Counted from the stretch's first letter, positions 36,557 through 45,955 are shown. The stretch: 64,000 nt of DNA from Allofrancisella guangzhouensis (GCF_000815225.1 NZ_CP010427.1:868001-932000), one strand, 5' to 3'. Notes: generated from the letters alone by a model not told the origin. Numbers and translations: made by a program.

Positions 36557-38420
36557 CAAGTTTATAAACTATTTTTTTTGTTTTTCTGACAAGTTCTTGC
36601 ACGGGTGTATTTTTTGTATCTATTTTTTTAACCAAATCAAGGTATTCAGAACTAACTGGTTCCACACAGCTGACAAACTTATTGGGGGTAGCTTGTATAT
36701 CACCCTCACTAAAGTAACTATAAAGCGCGTGGATCAAAGGTATGTACTTTAAATTCCCATTATATTGCCAATCAAATTTGAAACTTTTTAAGACATGTAG
36801 TAATGATAGGTTTACCAGGGTAAATAGAGAATAAGGTTCAGATTTAATAGCACGAAATGTATGTTTTTCATTACCTATGTTATTGTCTTTAAAGCAAGAG
36901 ATTAAATAGTTATCTACTTCTTTTAGATTTTTTGCTTGGGTAACGCATCGCATTAACTCAGCTGCTCTTCTTAGACCAGTACCGCCATGATGTCCCAATT
37001 TAAGTTTCTTTGGATCAATTCCATATTCTAAAGTTTCTTTCTTATCTGCCTTTGGAATTTTCCATAAATCTATATATCTCCTTACTCCTTCAATAACGGC
37101 ATTTTTCAAAATATTAGTCATTCCATCGTAATCTACATTAACAATTAGAGGTAGTCTACTGTGAACTTGAACTTGTTGAAGCTGATTTCCTAGATTTATA
37201 TTTAAAGGCTGTTGCTGGATCACAGGTTGCTTAAATATGTTTTCTTCTGATAACAAAAATGGTCGATTAAGTTGGCGAAGTTCAATCGAAGGGTGCGTGG
37301 TATATGTAAATTTAATTCCATCTATCATTGGCTCGCTATTTCCAGATAGAAGAGGTTCATTATGAATTATCTTATATTGTTGTACAATTGGTGAAGAAAT
37401 CTCATTGATAACCGAAAGCAATACATATTTTTTTCCTACGCGACCTTGTTCCTTAATCTCAGTATTATAAACGTCCGCCACCTGATCATGGTAATCACAA
37501 GGTTTTTGAACTAAACCTGCCATTTCGATAGGTATCACTTTATAATTACCAAAGCTAGAAACTTCATTGTTATCTAACTGATATAATGTCCTCACCCATA
37601 CAACTTTAGCATCTACCTTTAATCGTTGATTATTTTTAGTGTAGTAGTGTGGTCGTGAATTAATCGTTGCAGCAATTTCATAACAGTACATTTTATTTGC
37701 ATATTTAAATTGGTAAGTGTCTATGTCTATGTCATCATCAAGGGCATCGTGATGCGATCGCCTATGATCTACATGAACTGCTCTTAGTGCAGCACTAAAC
37801 AAATTGTAGTAATCTTTCAGGTAAACTGCTCCAAGAAGCTCTCCTCTATAATCTGTCTGGATCTCAACGTTTCCAATTTGTGAAAAGTTATACCCCTGCT
37901 TTGGTAAATCATTAGCATCCTTCATAGGGCGTGATAATTTTACTTCTAAAGAGTAATCCAGAGCCACTTTTGCCTGCTCCACTTGTTCTTCTTGTTCATC
38001 TTCAGCCACTAAATATTTGAATAAATTAGAATTATTAAGTTTGTATGAAATTATCTCTTTATATAATTTTGGCAGTGTTTTGATTTCATTTTGTTTTTCA
38101 GCAATTGTAAAGATGTTATCAAATTTCTCATCTAGTTTTGGGATTACCATACATTCAAAGACATATCCAGATCCTCGATAGTCTTCATTATATTCGTCAC
38201 CTTTCTGAATACCACCACCAGATCTGAAACCGGTAAAAGCTCGCCAACAACTTTCTGATTTTGATTTATACCAGATTCTAGGTTGCCCATTGCCACGACC
38301 CAAAATAAATTTATAGCCGCCATTTTCTATTAACATGCATTGTACATCAAACGTGCATGCTCCTATCTTGATTTGTTCTAAGATTGGTAGTTTGTTTTCC
38401 CACCAGTCGGTTATATTCAT
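36552..38420 (-). CDS. Unrecognised 622-residue protein, cargo of a repeat-bounded unit
   Basis: I do not recognise this family. Start is ATG 38420 (MNITDWWENKLPILEQIK) with GGAGA nine bases upstream; a longer frame to 38468 lacks a site. No signal peptide or membrane helix. N-terminal part has FDVQCML and an aromatic segment GQPRIWYKSKSESCWRAFTG. Residues about 100-400 are mixed strands and helices; a Gln-rich linker (KQPVIQQQPLNINLGNQLQQ) precedes a helical C-terminal domain starting near residue 473 with KLGHHGGTGLRRAAELM and containing GNEKHTFRAIKSEPYSL. This C-terminal domain is almost identical in the broken paralogue at 38580-39114. Flanked by repeats A and B. Confidence 0.65.
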   Translation of the reverse strand: MNITDWWENKLPILEQIKIGACTFDVQCMLIENGGYKFILGRGNGQPRIWYKSKSESCWRAFTGFRSGGGIQKGDEYNEDYRGSGYVFECMVIPKLDEKFDNIFTIAEKQNEIKTLPKLYKEIISYKLNNSNLFKYLVAEDEQEEQVEQAKVALDYSLEVKLSRPMKDANDLPKQGYNFSQIGNVEIQTDYRGELLGAVYLKDYYNLFSAALRAVHVDHRRSHHDALDDDIDIDTYQFKYANKMYCYEIAATINSRPHYYTKNNQRLKVDAKVVWVRTLYQLDNNEVSSFGNYKVIPIEMAGLVQKPCDYHDQVADVYNTEIKEQGRVGKKYVLLSVINEISSPIVQQYKIIHNEPLLSGNSEPMIDGIKFTYTTHPSIELRQLNRPFLLSEENIFKQPVIQQQPLNINLGNQLQQVQVHSRLPLIVNVDYDGMTNILKNAVIEGVRRYIDLWKIPKADKKETLEYGIDPKKLKLGHHGGTGLRRAAELMRCVTQAKNLKEVDNYLISCFKDNNIGNEKHTFRAIKSEPYSLFTLVNLSLLHVLKSFKFDWQYNGNLKYIPLIHALYSYFSEGDIQATPNKFVSCVEPVSSEYLDLVKKIDTKNTPVQELVRKTKKIVYKLD

Positions 38421-38538
38421 ATTTATTATTCTCCAATATATTTGATAAACTATATTAACTTTTGACAAGTTGTCTTTCTAAAAATCTAACTACTATCTAT
38501 CTGCTATACACTAACCAAGGAAGCATATAAAGAAAAGT

Positions 38539-38574
38539 TTTGAAAAACTAACGATTAGGCATGGTAGAATTCTA
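38539..38574 (+). repeat. Direct repeat B: diverged copy of the FUSC 3' end
   Basis: 36 bases, same orientation as repeat A, with three differences from repeat C (attag-g-c-atg-g pattern). Sits between the intact and the broken 622-residue-family genes, exactly where a tandem junction of two inserted units would fall. After it the sequence resembles the 3' end of the gene as it does after repeat A. Confidence 0.75.
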
Positions 38575-38579
38575 GTGTG

Positions 38580-39114
38580 TTAAATGATAAGCATTTTTTT
38601 TGTTGTTATGACAAGTTCTTGCACGGGTCTATTTTTTGTATCTATTTTTTTAACCAAATCAAGGTATTCAGAACTAACTGGTTCCACACAGCTGACAAAC
38701 TTATCAGGTTGAGCTTGTATATCACCCTCACTAAAGTAACTATAAAGTGCGTGAACCAAAGGTATGTACTTTAAATTCCCATTATATTGCCAATCAAACT
38801 TGAAACTCTTTAATATATGGAGTACTGATAGATTTACTAGGGTAAATAGAGAATAAGGTTCAGATTTAATAGCACGAAATGTATGTTTTTCATTACCTAT
38901 GTTATTGTCTTTAAAGCAAGAGATTAAATAGTTATCTACTTCTTTTAGATTTTTTGCTTGGGTAACGCATCGCATTAACTCAGCTGCTCTTCTTAGACCA
39001 GTATCGCCATGATGTCCTAATTTAAATTTCTCTGCATCATCCCTATATTCTACTGCTTTTTTATTTATATTTCGCATTTCCCATAAAGCGTTATACCTCA
39101 TTATCCCTTCAATA
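38580..39114 (-). pseudogene. C-terminal fragment of a second 622-residue-family gene, cut by IS
   Basis: Corresponds to the last ~175 codons of the 622-residue gene, ending at the edge of the insertion sequence (39115). The block KLGHHG(D/G)TGLRRAAELM to KKIDTKN is nearly identical to the intact gene, while the last 20 residues and the part just before it (ALWEMRNINKKAVEYRDD) are clearly different. This mosaic pattern points to gene conversion between paralogues rather than a simple duplication. Its N-terminal part is now at 45840-45955 on the other strand. Confidence 0.8.
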
Positions 39115-40228
39115 GGCTTTGTTTCTTAACCCCTATTTTAACAAATTATCTTCAAATAATTTATAATATTCTCTTCTATCGTTATTCTTCAGAGATGCAC
39201 CCACCAAATGCCAAATAAATATCCAGAAAGAAAAGGTTACAAAGTTCCAAAACAGAAACATCGAGTTCGAAATTGGTCAGAGTATAATAGAGCATTATCC
39301 AATCGTGGACGTATAGATATTTGGATGCATGATGATGCTATCAACAATTGGTATGAAGAAGATACTGAGAATGTTGGAGATGGTTCACCTAGAAAGTACT
39401 CTGATTTTGCTATAATTGTCTGCCATGAGATTAGACTGGTTTATAAACAACCACTCAGGCAAATAACTGGATTTATAAACTCACTATTTAAAATGGCTGA
39501 AATAAATCTTAGATGTCCAGATTTTAGTACTCTTAGTAAACGACTTAAAGCTCTAAAAATAAAGTCACCAAGATATGTTAAGAAGAATATCCCAGATTCT
39601 GATGTACATAGTCTAAGTATTGATTCTACTGGGTTAAAGCGATTTGGTCGTGATGAGTGGCATCAGGAAAAGCATAAAGTATCAGCTAAAAGAAGTTGGA
39701 GAAAGCTACATGTAGCAGTAGATCAAAATCATTATATTCATAACTCACTATTAACAGGCAGATTTGATAGTGATACTGGAACTTTACCTGGTTTATTAGA
39801 TGGAATAGATAGTGAATTTAATCATATTTCTATGGATGGAGCTTATGATAGCTTTGACGTATATGAGCAAATACTAGATAAATTTGGTGATGTCGAGATA
39901 GCAATACCGCCAAATAAAGATGCCGTAATTTGTGATAAAAATCACATAATTCGTAACCATAATATCGAGCATATTAAATGTCATGGTCGAATGGATTGGC
40001 AAAGAAAATCAGGATATGGTAGGAGAAATAATAGTGAATTAGCTATACAAAGATATAAAAGGATAATAGGCAGAAGTTTACATTCTAGAGACTTCAAAAA
40101 TCAAAAAACAGAATCAATTATTGGTGCCAGTGTACTAAATAAAATGACTTCATTAGGTATGCCCGATAGCTATAGAATAGCCTGAAATCCGTCTACTCAA
40201 AGACCGTAAGAGGTTAAGAAACAAAGCC
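39115..40228 (+). mobile_element. IS903-group (IS5 family) insertion sequence, copy 1
   Basis: 1114 bases bounded by 17-bp inverted repeats (GGCTTTGTTTCTTAACC). The ends begin GGCTTTGTT like those of IS903. Identical in length and encoded protein to copy 2, so transposition is recent. Its two flanks do not share a target duplication (ccttcaata left, tctcaagag right). The right flank instead equals the reverse complement of the right flank of copy 2, which shows recombination between the copies. Confidence 0.93.
39208..40185 (+). CDS. IS5-family (IS903 group) transposase, copy 1
   Basis: 325-residue DDE transposase. Catalytic residues by alignment to remembered IS903: Asp139 (SIDSTGLKRFG), Asp210 (SMDGAYDS) and Glu277 (NNSELAIQRYKRIIGRSL). 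Other IS903 landmarks: NWSEYNRALSNRGRIDIWM near the start, LRCPDFSTLSKR, and LNKMTSLGMPDSYRIA at the end. Intact, so the element may still be active. Same protein as copy 2. Confidence 0.93.
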   Translation: MPNKYPERKGYKVPKQKHRVRNWSEYNRALSNRGRIDIWMHDDAINNWYEEDTENVGDGSPRKYSDFAIIVCHEIRLVYKQPLRQITGFINSLFKMAEINLRCPDFSTLSKRLKALKIKSPRYVKKNIPDSDVHSLSIDSTGLKRFGRDEWHQEKHKVSAKRSWRKLHVAVDQNHYIHNSLLTGRFDSDTGTLPGLLDGIDSEFNHISMDGAYDSFDVYEQILDKFGDVEIAIPPNKDAVICDKNHIIRNHNIEHIKCHGRMDWQRKSGYGRRNNSELAIQRYKRIIGRSLHSRDFKNQKTESIIGASVLNKMTSLGMPDSYRIA

Positions 40229-40244
40229 TCTCAAGAGTAAATAA
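40229..40244 (-). repeat. Displaced arm of a 16-bp inverted repeat (with IS target copy)
   Basis: tctcaagagtaaataa directly follows IS copy 1. The same 16 bases occur at 47111-47126. Its first nine bases are the reverse complement of 47070-47078, the flank of IS copy 2. Undoing the inversion puts this arm in front of IS copy 2, restoring a 9-bp target duplication and, without the IS, a perfect 16-bp inverted repeat. Confidence 0.85.
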
Positions 40245-40249
40245 AGTTC

Positions 40250-41050
40250 TTAATAACCATCAATGTTAATTATCTCTAAATGCTCCATTTGAGTTTGTAA
40301 AAACATTTCTCCTATAGCTTTAAACTTTATGGGGATATCAGTCACATAAAATTTATATTCTTGTTTAAACTGTTTTTGGTTTAGTAGATTATTTAGCTTT
40401 AATAGATCTTCGAGCATTTTGCTAGCTTGTAGTGAAGGATCTATGAGTCTTACAGATCCTAATTCAGCAGCAATATTATTCTTAATAAGAGGATAATGTG
40501 TACAACCAAGTATCAAGGCTTCAAGAGGTTTATCATGAAAACACTCTAGATATTGTTTAGTTGCCAAGGTTACTATTTCACCATCTATAAAGCCTTCCTC
40601 AATCATTGGCACAAATAGACCACAAGCTTTAGAATAAACTTCTACTTTAGGGTTAAGCTTATGAATTTCTAACGCATAAGCGTTACTATTTATCGTAGCT
40701 GGTGTAGCTATCACCCCAACATTACTTAAGTCTGCTACTAAACTTATACCTGCGCTAATTACGTCTATAACTGGTATATTACTAGCTATTTGCTTTACAG
40801 TATCTTTAGCGATAGCAGAAATAGTATTACAAGCAATAATAATAGCCTTAACCTCCTGGTCAATTAAAAACTTAGCTGTTTGAGCTGCAAACCTTTGGAT
40901 AGTTGCTCTAGACTTTGTACCATAAGGGATTCTTGCAATATCACCAAAGTAAATTATATTTTCATTTGGCAATATATCCATGAGATTTTTAACAACTGTC
41001 AAACCACCTATACCAGAATCAAAAACGCCTATCGGTCTATCGTTAATCAT
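40250..41050 (-). CDS. murI: Glutamate racemase
   Basis: 266 residues with IGVFDSGIGGLTVV at the N-terminus, IIACNTISA (first catalytic Cys) and LILGCTHYPLI (second Cys). Makes D-glutamate for peptidoglycan. Its stop is 21 bases from IS copy 1. It follows the NERD gene without a gap, so the order sbcB-uvrB-NERD-murI is one operon-like run inverted as a block. Confidence 0.94.
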   Translation of the reverse strand: MINDRPIGVFDSGIGGLTVVKNLMDILPNENIIYFGDIARIPYGTKSRATIQRFAAQTAKFLIDQEVKAIIIACNTISAIAKDTVKQIASNIPVIDVISAGISLVADLSNVGVIATPATINSNAYALEIHKLNPKVEVYSKACGLFVPMIEEGFIDGEIVTLATKQYLECFHDKPLEALILGCTHYPLIKNNIAAELGSVRLIDPSLQASKMLEDLLKLNNLLNQKQFKQEYKFYVTDIPIKFKAIGEMFLQTQMEHLEIINIDGY

Positions 41051-41848
41051 TTATTTTTTCTCAAGCTTTCTAATAATTTTTCTACGTGAACGTGTTGGCA
41101 TTTTTTCAAGATATTGTTCTTTTGCGTTAATAAAAGGTAATAAATTTTTTAAAGATAAAACCGCTTGATTAGCATCTTCTGCGATAAAATTATCACTTAA
41201 CTGTACTCCTGGATTAGCAAATATTACAACAGTAACCACTGGAATACCTTTTATATAAATTCTTTGGTTATAAAGATAGGTTTGTAGAACCTTCTTCTGC
41301 GCAAAAGTTTGTCTAATTGGATTTTTAATAGTTTTTGCATAAATTTTATTATTTTGGGAGGTTTTTTCTACTTGCCACCTCTCAGCCATATTTTCAACCT
41401 TGATATAGCCACGATTGTTTTTAACCTCTACTATATATATTGCTTTTCTAGATATAACAAGAAAATCTATCTCTCTATTTCCTATGGTTGATTTACCATC
41501 TGGTAATATCATCCTATTAAAGAGTACATAATTATTATCTAATTTTTTTAGCTCATCTAACACAACTGACTCACCTTTGGCACCTGATATTATAATATCT
41601 ACAGGATTATCATCTTTTGTTATTAAGAAAAAAAAGATAAACAATATAAAAGCAAGTGTTACTGCTATCTGCAATGATTGTTTTATAAACTCAAAATTAC
41701 CAAGATATAAGTTAACTCCTACAATAAGACCACATAATATAATTGAGGCATATAGACTTTTTCGTATCCTAATCCAATAATTTTTAAATCTTGCCCAAGT
41801 AAAGCGTAAAAAAAGCCGGTCGTTTTTTAGTTTGTTTTCTATTGCCAT
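41051..41848 (-). CDS. NERD-domain membrane protein
   Basis: 265 residues. Two membrane helices at about 28-46 and 58-75, then a NERD (nuclease-related) domain with GAKGESVVLDELKKL, REIDFLVISRKAIYIVEVKN (Asp and Glu-x-Lys of the nuclease-like core) and a later NPIRQTFAQKKVLQTYL. NERD proteins are presumed DNA-processing or binding proteins; function here is unknown. It is tightly packed between uvrB and murI. Confidence 0.8.
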   Translation of the reverse strand: MAIENKLKNDRLFLRFTWARFKNYWIRIRKSLYASIILCGLIVGVNLYLGNFEFIKQSLQIAVTLAFILFIFFFLITKDDNPVDIIISGAKGESVVLDELKKLDNNYVLFNRMILPDGKSTIGNREIDFLVISRKAIYIVEVKNNRGYIKVENMAERWQVEKTSQNNKIYAKTIKNPIRQTFAQKKVLQTYLYNQRIYIKGIPVVTVVIFANPGVQLSDNFIAEDANQAVLSLKNLLPFINAKEQYLEKMPTRSRRKIIRKLEKK

Positions 41849-41869
41849 AATTCTTCAATAATATATTTT

Positions 41870-43876
41870 TTATAACTCTATAAATTTCTGCTTTATCTTA
41901 AGTATCTTATCTCTAATCAAAGTAGCCTGCTCAAACTCAAGTTCTTTTGCATAGGCTTTCATACGTTTTTCCAAAGCTTTTATAACTTTACTAGCTTCAG
42001 TTACACCTAGTATAGCCGAAACATCAACATCATCAACACTTATTCTGCTGTTATTTTTATATTCTCGTTTTTGCCTCTCTGGGGAGCTATCTAACATGTC
42101 ATCTATAGCTTTTACAATCGTTTTAGGGGTAATATTATTCTTTTTATTATGCTCATCTTGTAACTTACGTCTACGTAACGTCTCATCAATAGCTTTTTTC
42201 ATAGACTTAGTTACTACATCTGCATATAATATAGCTCGACCATTTTCGTTTCTTGCAACTCTACCTATTGTTTGGATAAGAGACTTTTCTGAACGTAGAA
42301 ACCCTTCCTTATCAGCATCAAAAATTAATAAAACTCCTACTTCAGGCATATCTAACCCTTCTCTTAAAAGGTTAATACCTACTAACACGTCAAATACTCC
42401 CTGACGTAAATCATAAATAATTTGCACACGCTCAACAGTATCAATATCTGAATGCAAATATCTTACATTAACACTATGTTCTGACAAATATTCTGTTAAA
42501 TTCTCTGCCATTTTTTTAGTTAGTGTAGTTATCAAAACTCTTTCATTATTAACTACAGCTTTATTTATCTCAGATAAAGCATCTTCAACTTGGATTGCTA
42601 CTGGTCGAACAAACACTTCTGGATCTAATAGTCCGGTTGGTCTTATTATCTGCTCAACCGTGTTTTGAGATCTTCTTAACTCATACTCAGCCGGCGTTGC
42701 TGAAACATACAATGTTTGAGGCAACAGCTTTTCAAACTCTTCAAATTTAAGAGGCCTATTATCAAGCGCGGAAAGTAATCTAAAACCATAATTTACTAAA
42801 TTTGATTTACGTGAAAGATCACCTTTATACATACCTCCAAATTGTGGTAATGTTACATGAGATTCATCAACTATCACAAGAGCATTTTCTGGTAAATAAT
42901 CTAAAAGTGTAGGCGGCGGATCGCCAGGAGCGCGACCAGATAGCAACCTAGAATAATTTTCAATACCTGTACAATAGCCTAGCTCTTGGATCATTTCTAT
43001 ATCATACTTTGTTCTTTGCTCTATTCTTTGAGCTTCAAGCAATTTGCCTTCTTGTTCAAAATATTTAACTCTTTCTTTCAACTCTTTTTTAATTTCTTCA
43101 ATAACTTGGTTCTTTCTTTCCTTAGAAGCTACATAGTGGGTACTTGGAAATATCGTTGCTCTATGAAGAGTTTTAATTCTTTTTGAAGTTAAAGAGTCTA
43201 TTATACTTATTACTTCTATCTCCTCATCAAAAAATTCAACTCTAATAGCGTCTTTTTCAGAATCTGCTGGAAAAATATCTAGTATCTCACCACGTACACG
43301 AAAACTACCTCGACTAAAGTCCATATCATTACGCGAATATTGCATTTCTACTAATTTGCTTTGTGCTTTCTTTATATCTAAAGTTTCACCAACCTTCAAA
43401 TGTAATAACATTTGCATGTATTGTTCAGGGTCTCCTAAACCATAAATAGCAGATACTGTAGCAACTATAATTACATCATTTCTTTCTAAAATAGCTTTAG
43501 TAGCAGATAAACGCATTTGCTCAATATGCTCATTTACAGCAGAATCTTTTTCAATATATGTATCTGATGCAGCAACATAGGCCTCTGGCTGATAATAATC
43601 ATAATATGAGACAAAATATTCAACAGCATTATCTGGAAAATATTGTTTCATCTCTGAATATAATTGTGCTGCTAGGGTTTTATTATGAGCTAAAATTAAA
43701 CACGGCTTTTGTGTTTGATTAATTACGTTTGCCATAGTGTAAGTTTTACCAGACCCTGTAACCCCAACTAATACTTGATGTTGCAAACCACTATTTATAC
43801 CATTTACTAAAGACTCTATGGCCCCTGGTTGGTCACCACTGGGGCTGTATTTTGTAACTAAGTTAAATTTGTTCAT
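41870..43876 (-). CDS. uvrB: Excinuclease ABC subunit B
   Basis: 668 residues, full length. Walker [15 protein letters not shown], beta-hairpin region [20 protein letters not shown], helicase motifs including DESHVTLPQ and QTIGRVARN, and a C-terminal UVR motif ([17 protein letters not shown]). Damage recognition helicase in nucleotide excision repair. Its start abuts the sbcB stop. Confidence 0.96.
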   Translation of the reverse strand: MNKFNLVTKYSPSGDQPGAIESLVNGINSGLQHQVLVGVTGSGKTYTMANVINQTQKPCLILAHNKTLAAQLYSEMKQYFPDNAVEYFVSYYDYYQPEAYVAASDTYIEKDSAVNEHIEQMRLSATKAILERNDVIIVATVSAIYGLGDPEQYMQMLLHLKVGETLDIKKAQSKLVEMQYSRNDMDFSRGSFRVRGEILDIFPADSEKDAIRVEFFDEEIEVISIIDSLTSKRIKTLHRATIFPSTHYVASKERKNQVIEEIKKELKERVKYFEQEGKLLEAQRIEQRTKYDIEMIQELGYCTGIENYSRLLSGRAPGDPPPTLLDYLPENALVIVDESHVTLPQFGGMYKGDLSRKSNLVNYGFRLLSALDNRPLKFEEFEKLLPQTLYVSATPAEYELRRSQNTVEQIIRPTGLLDPEVFVRPVAIQVEDALSEINKAVVNNERVLITTLTKKMAENLTEYLSEHSVNVRYLHSDIDTVERVQIIYDLRQGVFDVLVGINLLREGLDMPEVGVLLIFDADKEGFLRSEKSLIQTIGRVARNENGRAILYADVVTKSMKKAIDETLRRRKLQDEHNKKNNITPKTIVKAIDDMLDSSPERQKREYKNNSRISVDDVDVSAILGVTEASKVIKALEKRMKAYAKELEFEQATLIRDKILKIKQKFIEL

Positions 43877-45328
43877 TTAAAAAAGATACTCCTCTAACTC
43901 ATATAGTAAAGAGTGCTGCTCTTGTGTTAGCTCTTGTGTTTCTCTTAAGTGCTCTATTTCTTTATAAATCTTTTCTAAAGTAACTCTTTTACATCCTCTA
44001 TGGTCTACCAAAAGTTCATCTTCTTCTAAACTAACTATTTTGTTTAGATACTTTTGAAACTCATATTGAGCTTTTTCAGGGAGTTTAAGAAAATCTAGTC
44101 TCCCTATAATACGCACAGCTCTATCATAATAATTTTTTGGTAATTGTGATAACATCTGTACTTTTTGGACAATAGCTAAGCTATGAAAGAGTTCGCAACC
44201 TTTCTCATCAGCAGTAGTCATAAAATCGCTTTGATAAATTGCCGCATCAGTATCAATATTTTCAATTGTTGCGTATTTGTGCTCTAAAACGTAATCAATA
44301 AAATTAGCAAATGTATCTAAATTAGATTTCATAAACTCTTTATTTGCTTTTATCATACCTAATTTTTGTTCAGATAACTTTCCTACAAAGCGAGTTTTAG
44401 CTGGCAAAATAACCGGGATATCTCCCCATTTTTTAGAAACTGTCAGTCTCCAATATTCACTCTCTAAACTACCAAATTCTTCTATAAAATCACTAAATAA
44501 ATAACTGTCTAAACGCAAGAAAATCTCTTGGTTTTTATAATGGTGATGCTGCCCCAAGTCCAAAACAGCTGACATAAAATTGTTGTTAAAACCAAAAACC
44601 CCACTTACAGCTATAGCTTGCTTATATTGTGTATCGTTTAGATTGATACCAATATCAAGCTGATTTAAAACCTGTTCATCATTTTGTTTGTTGAATTTAT
44701 CCAATAAAAACTGCCACATTTTAGGATTAGCATTTTGAAGTTTTTTTGCTAATTCAACCGTTACTAAGACGTCTATAATAGCATCGTGAGCTCGACCATC
44801 ACTACACAAATTATTTACTGAGTTTAAATTCTCAAGCTTTAAAGAAACTTTTTCTTTGCCTTCTTCATCTACAATCTCAGGCCACTTTAAAGCTTCGTTA
44901 AAGAATAAATAATAACAAGCAACTATTGGAAACAAATCCGCTCTAAAGCAGCTATTTTTATACTGGTGAGTATATGGTGGCAACATATTCTTAAAAAAAG
45001 CAAACCTTAAAAACTCATCATCAAATCCAAGAGTATTATACCCCATACTGATAGTTCCTGGAGTGTTAATTATTTTATGGATTTTTCTAACCGCTTGATA
45101 CTCTGAAATTCCTTTAGAATTAGCTTCGGCTATAGATATATGATGTGTAATAGTTGCCATAGGAGATGGTGTTGTGTCAGGATTTAATTTTACAAAAAAG
45201 TTAAACCTCTCAATTTCATTAAAATTAAGATCTGTTCTGACAGCTGCAAACTGTAAAATCTGATCAAAAGAATTATTAATTCCACTAGTTTCTAAGTCAT
45301 AGAATAGAAATGTTTGATTATTATACAT
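43877..45328 (-). CDS. sbcB: Exodeoxyribonuclease I
   Basis: 483 residues from ATG 45328 (MYNNQTFLFYDLETSG); a TTG at 45340 would add four. DEDD exonuclease motifs: FYDLETSG (Asp/Glu), GYNTLGFDDEFLRF and SDGRAHDAIIDV. The rest matches the SH3-like and helical domains of SbcB. Degrades single-stranded DNA 3' to 5' in repair and recombination. Upstream lies repeat C, a copy of the FUSC 3' end, showing that FUSC and sbcB were once neighbours. Confidence 0.9.
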   Translation of the reverse strand: MYNNQTFLFYDLETSGINNSFDQILQFAAVRTDLNFNEIERFNFFVKLNPDTTPSPMATITHHISIAEANSKGISEYQAVRKIHKIINTPGTISMGYNTLGFDDEFLRFAFFKNMLPPYTHQYKNSCFRADLFPIVACYYLFFNEALKWPEIVDEEGKEKVSLKLENLNSVNNLCSDGRAHDAIIDVLVTVELAKKLQNANPKMWQFLLDKFNKQNDEQVLNQLDIGINLNDTQYKQAIAVSGVFGFNNNFMSAVLDLGQHHHYKNQEIFLRLDSYLFSDFIEEFGSLESEYWRLTVSKKWGDIPVILPAKTRFVGKLSEQKLGMIKANKEFMKSNLDTFANFIDYVLEHKYATIENIDTDAAIYQSDFMTTADEKGCELFHSLAIVQKVQMLSQLPKNYYDRAVRIIGRLDFLKLPEKAQYEFQKYLNKIVSLEEDELLVDHRGCKRVTLEKIYKEIEHLRETQELTQEQHSLLYELEEYLF

Positions 45329-45351
45329 ATTAAGATTCAAATATAAGGTTA

Positions 45352-45403
45352 ATTAATCTTTTTGTATTAGAATTCTATCATACCTAATTGTTAGTTTTTC
45401 AAA
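45352..45403 (-). repeat. Direct repeat C: original FUSC 3' end, att-like
   Basis: On the minus strand these 52 bases match repeat A at 50 positions and encode the same NFEKLTIRYDRILIQKD plus stop. 24 bases further is the sbcB start. Upstream of the repeat the FUSC similarity ends sharply, so only the tail of the gene is here. Before inversion it pointed the same way as A and B and formed the right border of the two inserted units. Confidence 0.85.
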
Positions 45404-45839
45404 GTTTTTTGTTCTACTTACTGTACTCATTGAATATGTGTCGCACTTTGGTTTAGAATCTGGAATACAACCCTAAAAACCACTAAATAATATTATTAAT
45501 TACACCATATTTACTATAATACTAAATAGAAAACTTTTATCTTATGATGGTTAAAAACATCACAGAAGATGAGATAATAAATACTATAACTATCTGTTTA
45601 ATCCTCCAACTACAAATCTTTTTAAGTTCATAAGCATACTGTAAAAAATATTATATTATTGGTATGTTTTTAATTAAAATATTTATTAAAATTTAATAGT
45701 TTTTGTTAAAAAAGCATTCTACTGATTATCAAGTCTTTACTGTATTATATAAATGGCAATAGCTATAACTTTAATATGGTTATAAATTTATTAAATAATA
45801 ACCTATATTAGTTAAACAAATAAAGTGAGGATGAGAGAT
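45404..45839. other. AT-rich non-coding spacer
   Basis: About 435 bases between repeat C and the N-terminal fragment of the second 622-residue-family gene. No gene, RNA or strong hairpin seen. Before the inversion this was the upstream region of that gene. It does not resemble the upstream region of the intact copy. Confidence 0.5.
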
Positions 45840-45955
45840 ATGAGTTATGTAACAGACTGGTGGGAAAACAAAGTACTAACGATTAAGCAAATCAAAATAG
45901 AAACGTATACATTTGATGTACAATGTATTTTAATGCAAACTATGGGCCTTCGCCC
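45840..45955 (+). pseudogene. N-terminal fragment of the second 622-residue-family gene
   Basis: ATG 45840 with GAGG about 10 bases upstream opens MSYVTDWWENKVLTIKQIKI followed by TFDVQCIL, clearly related to the start of the 622-residue protein (MNITDWWENKLPILEQIKIG) but only about 60 percent alike. After some 35 codons it runs into IS copy 2 at 45956. With the inversion undone it lies on the same strand as, and upstream of, fragment 38580-39114, with IS copy 1 between them. About 400 codons of the middle are gone. Confidence 0.8.

Noticed and set aside
38421..38468. Longer N-terminus (MSKVNIVYQIYWRIIN) for the 622-residue protein
   Set aside because: No ribosome binding site before it, while GGAGA precedes the ATG at 38420 and the paralogue fragment also begins at the equivalent Met.
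43000..43190. Hydrophobic open frame antisense to uvrB
   Set aside because: Complement of a strongly conserved gene; an effect of AT-rich codon use.
45404..45475. Open frame on the minus strand leading into repeat C (CIPDSKPKCDTYSMSTVSRT before the FUSC tail)
   Set aside because: It is in frame with the FUSC tail and free of stops for about 20 codons, but does not match the FUSC protein and has no start signals; probably chance.
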